From assembly GCA_963806455.1 (NCBI GenBank), contig CAWDXZ010000003.1, forward strand, positions 124,001-188,000: 64,000 nt of DNA, read 5' to 3'. Each line of letters opens with the position of its first letter. Position 1 is the first letter of the stretch. A program made the position numbers and the translations under genes. Shown here piece by piece: positions 46,399 to 52,096 of the stretch. The stretch is from Bog-756 sp963806455. GTDB lineage: Bacteria > Actinomycetota > Acidimicrobiia > Acidimicrobiales > RAAP-2. The notes under the pieces are model-generated. The model ran no database searches and was not told where the DNA came from. It saw only the letters and a program-made list of their open reading frames with translations.

Positions 46399-47682
46399 TC
46401 ACGCTCCGAGCAGAACGGCGGGGATGACGGCGATGCCGTCGGGGCGACGGTATGCGTGGGCTCCGGCAGTGATGACGGCGGCGTCGAGGAGGTCGTCGCC
46501 CAGTCGCTCCCGGAGCCAGAGGAGGTGACGCACGTCAGCCGGCCCCGGGACACCGTCGAGCTTCACCTCGAGCGCCACGACACGTTGGTCGCGGCGCTGA
46601 ATGATCAGGTCGACCTCATGGTCGCCATCTCGAGTCCGCAAGTGGTGCACGGTGGCCTCGCACGCCTGGGCATAGACCCGGATGCTCAAGGTGACGAGCG
46701 ACTCGAAGAGTGCGCCCAGGAGCGTCCCGTCGCGGGGGATGTCGGGCCCGGCGCCCTGCCCCCGCAACAGGGCATCGGCATCGATGCCGACGAGGTGGGC
46801 GGCCAGAGCGGGATCGGCGAGGTGATGCTTCGGTGCTTGGGTAAGCCGACGAAGGTGGTTGCGGTTAGGTACCCAGCCGGGGACCGGGTCGAGCAGCCAC
46901 AGCTGGGAGAGGACATCTCGATACGCGGTGGTCGTGGTCTTCGCGGGTTTGGTGTTCTCCCCGGCTGTGGCCGCGTCGAGGAGTGAGTTGTAACTCGTTG
47001 TCGTCGCGGTGGCGGCGGCGTACGCGCTCAACCACGCGTGCAACGTAGCGGGACGGCGCACCCGCAGGCCCTGCTCGGGGAAGTCGCGTTCGACCACGCG
47101 GGCGAGGTAGCTCTCGATCTGAGCTCGCCGTGCTCGGCCCGCCAGCGGACGGATGCCGGGGAACCCCGACGCCAGGATCTCTTCCACGTAGTCGCGCAGC
47201 GCCATGTCGCTGTTCCCATTGATCGCCGGTCGCTCGCCGGCGAGCATGGCGCCCAGTCCGACCACAGGCTCGGCCAGGCCGCGCTCGGCCAGGCTGAGGG
47301 GGCGCATGCGGAGTCGGACGATGCGTCCGGCACCCGAATGCGCAGGCTCCTCGGTTGGCTCGGCGCTGCCGGTAAGGAGAAACCGGCCTGGTGGAGCCCC
47401 AGCGTCGACTCGACGGCGGACGACGTCCCAGATGGGCGGGTGGCGCTGCCACTCGTCGATAAGGACCGTGCCGTCGGCTACGTCGATCATGGAAGGATCG
47501 GCCACCAGGACCTCGCGTTGCCCCGGGTCGTCCAGCTCGAAGACGATGTCGGCTCGCCGGGCCGCTGTTGCCGTCTTGCCGACACCCCGGGCTCCCTCGA
47601 GTGCCAGGGCCGGCAGATCTCCCATCAGCGTGTCGAGTTCCTCGTCAGCGACGCGGCGTTGGTACTCCACGACCTGAACCAT
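46399..47682 (-). CDS. DUF4143-family AAA ATPase
   Basis: A 427-residue protein. The AAA_14 ATPase domain begins with LALEGARGVGKTATAARRA (Walker A), followed by VLIDEWQRHPPIWDVVRR (Walker B) and FLLTGSAEP (sensor). The C-terminal DUF4143 part has a PD-(D/E)XK-like core: RTRDGDHEVDLIIQRRDQRVVALEVKLDG. Complete and of usual length. Members are frequent on mobile elements; their role is unknown but a restriction-like or toxin-like function has been suggested. It is the first cargo gene inside the left end, transcribed towards it. Confidence 0.85.
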   Translation of the reverse strand: MVQVVEYQRRVADEELDTLMGDLPALALEGARGVGKTATAARRADIVFELDDPGQREVLVADPSMIDVADGTVLIDEWQRHPPIWDVVRRRVDAGAPPGRFLLTGSAEPTEEPAHSGAGRIVRLRMRPLSLAERGLAEPVVGLGAMLAGERPAINGNSDMALRDYVEEILASGFPGIRPLAGRARRAQIESYLARVVERDFPEQGLRVRRPATLHAWLSAYAAATATTTSYNSLLDAATAGENTKPAKTTTTAYRDVLSQLWLLDPVPGWVPNRNHLRRLTQAPKHHLADPALAAHLVGIDADALLRGQGAGPDIPRDGTLLGALFESLVTLSIRVYAQACEATVHHLRTRDGDHEVDLIIQRRDQRVVALEVKLDGVPGPADVRHLLWLRERLGDDLLDAAVITAGAHAYRRPDGIAVIPAVLLGA

Positions 47683-47965
47683 ACCATCTGCCGGGCTTCA
47701 GAGCTACCGTTTGCCGCTTAACTACACTCCCATTTGCCAGGCCGCCGGCATCCGCTGTCGTTTGCCAGAGACATGGGAACCACCGTCGTTGCCAGTTATG
47801 GGACCAGCCGCAAGCTCCTCCAACGCTGACCAAAGAGACATTCCGGTTTCGTTCGCAGCGGGGCCGACGAAGCGCTCGCGAGAGTTAGCAATCGCCCTTT
47901 TTCGGGCCTAATGATCGCGTCCGTAACCCGGCCATCTGGGGCACTCCAGTGTGGTTATCTCCTGT
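47683..47965. other. intergenic region with TTTGCC repeats
   Basis: Between the ATPase and HTH genes there is no credible frame. Four similar boxes occur: CCGTTTGCC (47707), CCATTTGCC (47730), GTCGTTTGCCAG (47757) and GTCGTTGCCAG (47785), spaced 23, 28 and 28 bp. They could be binding sites for an element-encoded protein, or remnants of an iteron origin. The stretch is also less GC-rich than its surroundings. Confidence 0.45.
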
Positions 47966-48011
47966 GTCAGTTTAGGTTGACAAATCAAGGATGTCAGTCT
48001 AGACTGACACT
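47966..48011 (+). promoter_or_regulatory. promoter with two operators, HTH/Clp-N pair
   Basis: TTGACA (47977-47982), 17 bp, TAGACT (48000-48005) form a good promoter whose start site would fall at or one base from the ATG at 48012, implying a leaderless transcript. A perfect 18-bp palindrome TGTCAGTCTAGACTGACA (47992-48009) covers the -10 box. A related, imperfect copy GTCAGTTTAGGTTGAC (47966-47981) covers the -35 box; the two start 27 bp apart. Binding of a dimer to either would block polymerase, which suggests autorepression by the HTH protein. Confidence 0.78.
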
Positions 48012-48224
48012 ATGGATGTCGAAGATCTCAACCAGAATCTCTCGTCGGATGACCCGGCAATTGGGCTTCGCGCCTCGTTGGCGCTACATCGCCTGGCTGA
48101 GAGGGTCGAAGCGAACCACGTCGCGTCGGCCCGGGAAAAGGGCTGGTCGTGGCAGCAGATCGGAGACGCTTTGGGCATCACCCGCCAATCCGTACACACC
48201 AAATACAACAAGGAGTCATCATGA
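48012..48224 (+). CDS. small HTH protein paired with Clp-N protein
   Basis: A 70-residue protein. The N-terminal half is helical (AIGLRASLALHRLAERVEANHV) and the C-terminal half is a helix-turn-helix: SAREKGWSWQQIGDALGITRQSVHTKY. There is no Shine-Dalgarno site and the predicted promoter ends right at the ATG, so translation is probably leaderless. Its stop overlaps the Clp-N gene start (ATGA), hence strict coupling. It likely represses its own promoter through the palindromes just upstream. Confidence 0.8.
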   Translation: MDVEDLNQNLSSDDPAIGLRASLALHRLAERVEANHVASAREKGWSWQQIGDALGITRQSVHTKYNKESS

Positions 48225-48730
48225 CCACCGAATCCGTTGTGCCAGAGGTGCTTCACGTCTGGGCCACCTACATGCGAGCCGGTGAGGAGGCTCGAGGCCG
48301 AGGTGATCGCCGAACCGGCACCGATCACCTCTTACTCGCCTTGTTGGAGGATCCCTCGATCGAAGTCGTGTTGGGCGTGAGCCTGCAGCAAGCTCGCCAG
48401 GCTCTTGAGTCGCTCGATCACGAAGCTCTGGGCGCCCTGGGCCTGGGGTCCGGCGCCGACACCCCCCCACTGCCGATGCGCGCCGTGCCGAAAAGGCCGA
48501 CGTTCAGAGCCGTCGTGAACAAAGATCGCCTCCGCATGACGCCCGCGGCAAAGAAAGTGCTTGAGGAAGCGGTCAAGCCCAATCGCAGGAAGACCCAGGT
48601 CACGGCCCAGCAGGTGCTGGCCCAGATCCTCACTCTCCAACCACCAGATCCTGCGGCGGTGCTTCTGGGCGCTCTCGGCGTGAACACGTCGGATGTTCGG
48701 CGCCGATTGGATGCGGCGCGACCCCGGTAA
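48221..48730 (+). CDS. Clp N-terminal domain protein without ATPase
   Basis: A 169-residue protein made of two Clp-N-type repeats: VLHVWATYMRAGEEARGRGDRRTGTDHLLLALLED (first) and RLRMTPAAKKVLEEAVKPNRRKTQVTAQQVLAQILTLQPPDPAAVLLGALGV (second). Full ClpA/ClpC proteins follow this with two AAA domains; here the protein ends instead. Such free-standing domains could act as an adaptor or decoy for ClpC substrates. AAGGAG lies 5 bp before the ATG inside the HTH gene. The role in the element, possibly adjusting regulator stability, is inference. Confidence 0.8.
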   Translation: MTTESVVPEVLHVWATYMRAGEEARGRGDRRTGTDHLLLALLEDPSIEVVLGVSLQQARQALESLDHEALGALGLGSGADTPPLPMRAVPKRPTFRAVVNKDRLRMTPAAKKVLEEAVKPNRRKTQVTAQQVLAQILTLQPPDPAAVLLGALGVNTSDVRRRLDAARPR

Positions 48731-48897
48731 ATCGGGTTCCCGCGAGCCGCATGCTCGAAGTATCGGGCGCCGGAAGGCAACTGTCAACTAAGTTCACAGT
48801 TTGCTAACATCTCCCTCGTGGTCCCCAACGCCGACGTACCGGGCGTTCCGTCGACATCGCTCGGGCTCGGCGCTGCGCTGCGGCGCGCCTGGCTCGG

Positions 48898-49122
48898 CTA
48901 CCAGACCGCTTGGCGAATGCGCTCCCGGCTTCTCTCGAAAGCTTCGTGCCAATCGAGCGCGGCAAAGGGATGAATGGTCTCGTCGGACTCGTACATGCCG
49001 AGCCAAGAGGTGTGGAGCGCAACGACCTCCTCGACGACGTAGCCGTGTCGCCACCAGCACGGCCGCAGCCAGCCACCGACAGTTGCACACCGGTCCTGCA
49101 TCCAATCGACCCAGTCAGCCAA
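48898..49122 (-). CDS. small Trp-rich protein, DUF4913-like
   Basis: A 74-residue frame starting at TTG 49122, overlapping the end of the upstream gene by 8 bp. WLRPCWWRHGYVVEEVVALHTSWLGMY followed by ALDWHEAFERSRERI resembles the C-terminal part of DUF4913 proteins found on actinobacterial integrative elements. The tight overlap and composition support a real gene; the TTG start is a guess. Function unknown. The 167 bp between the Clp-N gene and its 3' end show nothing clear. Confidence 0.55.
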   Translation of the reverse strand: MADWVDWMQDRCATVGGWLRPCWWRHGYVVEEVVALHTSWLGMYESDETIHPFAALDWHEAFERSRERIRQAVW

Positions 49123-49408
49123 TGTCCGACCTTTCGATTCGTTCGTCTACAGCGGAGAACCTCTTGATGGCCACCGCCGAATTGGCATGGACGAGCGATC
49201 GTCGGTCGCCGGCTAGGTTGTGCATTCGGTGTTCGAGGCTTCTCACCAGCGCGCCGAGAGCTTCGATCCTGTCGGCAAGGTCAATGACCGGGGGAAGTGG
49301 CGGGACGTCATCCACCGGGTGCATCTCCGAGGGTGCTCTGCCGTCCGAGCTCAGCGACGAGCTTGAGAGGTCGCCAAACGCGGCGATGTTGGCGCATTCG
49401 TCGAACAT
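49115..49408 (-). CDS. small helical protein of the element
   Basis: A 97-residue protein from ATG 49408 (a TTG three codons upstream is possible); GGAGG lies 10 bp before the ATG. PPVIDLADRIEALGALVRSLEHRMHNLAGD is an amphipathic, possibly coiled-coil helix. It is the first gene of a two-gene minus-strand unit with the Trp-rich protein. Family not recognised. The next 570 bp upstream contain no confident gene. Confidence 0.55.
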   Translation of the reverse strand: MFDECANIAAFGDLSSSSLSSDGRAPSEMHPVDDVPPLPPVIDLADRIEALGALVRSLEHRMHNLAGDRRSLVHANSAVAIKRFSAVDERIERSDIG

Positions 49409-49452
49409 GGGGACCAAGCCTCCAGGGCTCTGAACCGGAACCGTGTGTCCCG

Positions 49453-50290
49453 AACGTCACCCACTGTCCGGACGGATGTCACCCTAAACGTCACCCTCGT
49501 CAAAACGGGTCCCTGACCAGGGAGAATGTACTCCCGATGGAACGGGTTTACGCCCGGAGGGCGGCCGGACTCGTCAGAGTGCACAGGTGTGGTGCTGATG
49601 ATCCCCGTTTGGTGGAGCAGAGGGGAAGTCACAGTGATGCGACCGGTGCGGGCTCGATGCCCGCCTGGTCGCCGTGATCGCCCGCCGCACGATCGTGATC
49701 AGTGTCTGCGTGCTCGAGGTAGCGGCGCGACCAGACGGGCCGGCGCTGCGCTCAACGGCCCCCCAGTGCAGGCAGCCAACGCCTGGGAACTGGCCGCATG
49801 TGCCGCACCACCCCACAGCCCTCCGCAACGGCGCGAGAGCCAGCCCTGGGTTCGGCTCCGCCTCGGAGCAGGGCTTGCCCTTGCTCCGGATGGGCGCGTC
49901 CTTGCCGGCATCGTCAGACGGGGTCAGGGGACGGCCTCCGGCCGAGCGAGGAAGTGGAGCCCGCTGCCCGGGCCAGAGCAGGAGGAGACGGATGACCGAC
50001 GGGCAGCGTGGCGGAGCCCCGTGGCGACCCTTGACGCCGGATGGCGGTGACGGCCACAACCGGTGGCGGGCGCCGATCGAACTGGATGTGGCGACACGAG
50101 GGATCAAGAGGCGAGCCTCTCCGAGGGTGGCCCAGGCGACTCCGGTGCATGAAAGTCCAGGGGAACTGGGAAGGTGACGTGGCCGGCAAGTCCAAGGTGA
50201 CATTCGAGAGTGGGTACTCGGCAACGTCACCCTCCGGAGTCGAATGCTTCGGACGACGGGGGTGACATTCCGGGTGACGTTCATCCGGAG
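49453..50290. repeat. dispersed GTCACC boxes flanking a gene-poor stretch
   Basis: ACGTCACCC, ATGTCACCCT and ACGTCACCCT occur near 49455-49500. About 700 bp further on, GGTGACATTC, ACGTCACCCTCCGG, GGTGACATTCC and GGGTGACGTTCATCCGG occur at 50198-50285. The boxes appear in both orientations, some back to back. They are candidate binding sites for the excisionase or a regulator of the integrase genes. No protein-coding signal explains them. Confidence 0.5.
49992..50177 (+). CDS. putative small protein with strong ribosome-binding site
   Basis: A 61-codon frame beginning MTDGQRGGAPWRPLTPDGGD. AGGAGGAG lies 4 bp before the ATG, the strongest Shine-Dalgarno sequence in the element. The protein is basic in its second half and matches no family I know. 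It precedes the excisionase gene on the same strand. A chance frame cannot be excluded. Confidence 0.35.
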   Translation: MTDGQRGGAPWRPLTPDGGDGHNRWRAPIELDVATRGIKRRASPRVAQATPVHESPGELGR

Positions 50291-50416
50291 GATGGCTTGC
50301 ACCCAGGACAACTCGTTCTGGCCGCGAGCCAGGGAGATCCAGTGCATACAGAACGCCAGGTGAATCCTTCCGGAATCGGGGTGCTGTTCACCGAACCCGA
50401 CACCGGTCATGGGTCT

Positions 50417-50677
50417 GTGAAAGTCGAGACAAGCCTCAGAGCCGGTCCCGGCGACCGTACGTTGGTTCCTGGGCCGAAACTCCTTCTGAGCCCGGCCGGG
50501 GCTGCTTCGGCCCTGAGCATCAGCCGGAGCAAGGTGTACCGGCTCCTCCGAGAAGGGCGGCTCGAGTCGGTGATGCTCGACGGGAACCGCAGGATTCCCG
50601 TGGCCTCCCTGGTGCGGCTCGTCGACGACCTCCTCGACGTCGCAGCCCTGGGGGACAATGGACGTACTCGGGCATAG
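50417..50677 (+). CDS. xis: excisionase-like MerR/HTH_17 DNA-binding protein
   Basis: An 86-residue protein from GTG 50417 (the frame extends upstream but with low-complexity sequence). LLSPAGAASALSISRSKVYRLLREGRLESVMLDGNRRIPVASLVRLVDDLL is the helix-turn-helix plus wing of excisionase (HTH_17) proteins. It ends 22 bp before the integrase gene, the usual xis-int order. It would bend DNA at the attachment site to promote excision. Confidence 0.75.
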   Translation: MKVETSLRAGPGDRTLVPGPKLLLSPAGAASALSISRSKVYRLLREGRLESVMLDGNRRIPVASLVRLVDDLLDVAALGDNGRTRA

Positions 50678-50699
50678 GGTCTGACACGGGGAGACGTCC

Positions 50700-51986
50700 A
50701 TGAGCATCACGAAGCGCCAAACCAAGAATGGCTGGGTGTACGACGTACGCCTGCGCGATGCATCGGGCCGCGTCTACACCCGTACGTTCCGCACGAAGAA
50801 AGAGGCGGACCGTTTCGAGTCCACGGAGAAGGCCGACCGTGCCCGGGGGGTCTGGATCGACCCGCCTCGCGCCTCGGACAAGGTCGCCGATGTCGTTGCC
50901 GAATGGCTGGAGTCGAATCCCAGGAAGAAGGGTTCGTCGCTCGCCCGGGACAAATCGATCGTGAACGTCCACATCCTCCCACTCCTCGGCAGGTACCCGA
51001 TTGGCGACGTCACGCCGGCGGATGTGCAGCGAGTTGTGAACACGTGGTCGACCCGGCTTGGAGCCCGCTCGGTACGTCGCCACTACGCCGTCCTCAGCGC
51101 CATCATGACGTTCGCTCTGGACACCGACCGCATCGTGCGATCCCCGTGCCGACGCATCCGGCTCCCCGAGCCCGAACCCGTCCGTCAGATGGCTGTAACG
51201 CCCGGACAACTCCACGGTCTGGCTGACGCCGTTGGCGCTGACACCGGCGGGATGGTCTATCTGGCCGCAGTGCTGGGCCTGCGGTGGGGTGAATGCGCCG
51301 GACTGCGCGTGGGCGCCATCGACTTCTTGAATCGGACCGTCACGGTCGAGTCGCAGCTCACCCGAGGGCTCAAGGGTCGGATGGTGACGGGATCGCCGAA
51401 GTGGAACAGCACGAGGACCATGCCGGCGCCCGAGGTACTGCTCGAGCATTGGCAACCCATCTGCGGCGACGCGGGATCACCGGCGCAGAGGGCGACTCCC
51501 TCGTCTTCTGCGCGCCCGACGGGCCAGCCCCTGCACTACTCGAACTGGCGCCGTCGGATATGGGTGCCGGCGTGTCAGAGCGCTGGGCTGGACGGCTTCC
51601 AGTTCAAGATGCTCCGCACGGTCAACGCGACGGTGATGGTGGCCATGGCGATCGACGTGAAGACCGTGCAGACCCGGGTGGGTCACCGCCGGGCGGCCAC
51701 GACGCTGGACATCTATGCCCAGCCAACGGCGGCAGCCGACCGGGGAGCCGCAGAGGCGCTCGGGAACCACTTTCTCGGCTCACCGGAGGCCGAAGAGCCA
51801 TCCGAGATCACTCCGGCAAACCCATCGCGCGCAACGCGCGCGATGAACGCGCGATGGATGCCTTCAGGGGACCCCAACGGGCACCCCGGAGAGACCGAAG
51901 AAACGGCCTCTGAACAGGGCGACGATGTTGGTGGGGCTAGCAAGAATCGAACTTGCGACCTCAGCATTATCAGTGCTGCGCTCTAA
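50700..51986 (+). CDS. int: tyrosine site-specific integrase with altered motifs and two compensating frameshifts
   Basis: About 428 residues as read. N-terminal arm-binding AP2-like part (NGWVYDVRLRDASGRVYTRTF), SAM-like core-binding domain, then catalytic domain. GLRWGECAGLRV carries the first Arg, the C-terminal Tyr is in IYAQP, and VGHRR the second His. The HxxR box reads KMLR, so its His is Lys. Between about 51446 and 51525 the protein is out of frame: adding one base after CTCGAG and removing one in GGGCCAG gives LATHLRRRGITGAEGDSLVF and joins smoothly to QPLHYSNWRRRIW. The stop lies inside the tRNA-Ile gene, so the last about 17 residues are encoded by tRNA sequence. Confidence 0.85.
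   Translation: MSITKRQTKNGWVYDVRLRDASGRVYTRTFRTKKEADRFESTEKADRARGVWIDPPRASDKVADVVAEWLESNPRKKGSSLARDKSIVNVHILPLLGRYPIGDVTPADVQRVVNTWSTRLGARSVRRHYAVLSAIMTFALDTDRIVRSPCRRIRLPEPEPVRQMAVTPGQLHGLADAVGADTGGMVYLAAVLGLRWGECAGLRVGAIDFLNRTVTVESQLTRGLKGRMVTGSPKWNSTRTMPAPEVLLEHWQPICGDAGSPAQRATPSSSARPTGQPLHYSNWRRRIWVPACQSAGLDGFQFKMLRTVNATVMVAMAIDVKTVQTRVGHRRAATTLDIYAQPTAAADRGAAEALGNHFLGSPEAEEPSEITPANPSRATRAMNARWMPSGDPNGHPGETEETASEQGDDVGGASKNRTCDLSIISAAL
51822..51857. repeat. CGCGCGATG repeats, right end of the element
   Basis: CCATCGCGCG (inverted), AACGCGCGCGATG and AACGCGCGATGG occur here inside the integrase gene, 75-110 bp from the tRNA core. They match the units at 46342-46374. The inverted pair forms a dyad. 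Both ends therefore carry the same candidate arm-type sites. Confidence 0.65.
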
Positions 51987-52005
51987 CCGACTGAGCTATA
52001 GCCCC
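51932..52005 (-). tRNA. tRNA-Ile (GAT)
   Basis: A 74-nt cloverleaf on the minus strand: acceptor GGGGCTA/TAGCCCC, D-arm GCTCAGTCGGTTAGAGC, anticodon loop CTGATAA with GAT, T-loop TTCGATT closed by CAAG/CTTG. CCA is encoded at 51929-51931. It lies 91 bp after gyrA, as in many bacteria. Its 3' half is supplied by the integrated element, whose integrase gene ends inside it. The remaining 91 bp to gyrA show no gene. Confidence 0.97.
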
Positions 52006-52096
52006 GGACCGGTGCGCGACGCTACACCACGCTCGCCCCGCCGAGGTGCTGGCGGGGGCCGGTGGCAGGGCCCCGGTGGCAGGGCCCGGCGCCGGA

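Larger units (their letters stand above)
46201..51973. mobile_element. integrated genetic element in tRNA-Ile(GAT)
   Basis: Bounded by the displaced tRNA end (46201-46245) and the intact tRNA-Ile (51929-52005). The integrase and excisionase genes sit at the tRNA side, as in actinobacterial integrative elements and prophages. Cargo: DUF4143 ATPase, HTH/Clp-N pair, two small minus-strand genes, one small plus-strand frame. There are no replication, transfer or phage structural genes, so it is a small satellite or a decayed element. Direction of insertion, gene order and att arrangement are seen; mobility today is inference. Confidence 0.82.

Noticed and set aside
49526..50050. Large overlapping frames on both strands before xis
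   Set aside because: No family motif, low-complexity composition and no ribosome site; only the short frame at 49992 was kept, at low confidence.
51936..51986. Unusual integrase C-terminus GASKNRTCDLSIISAAL as a new domain
   Set aside because: It is the tRNA-Ile gene read in the antisense frame; an effect of the att overlap, not a domain.
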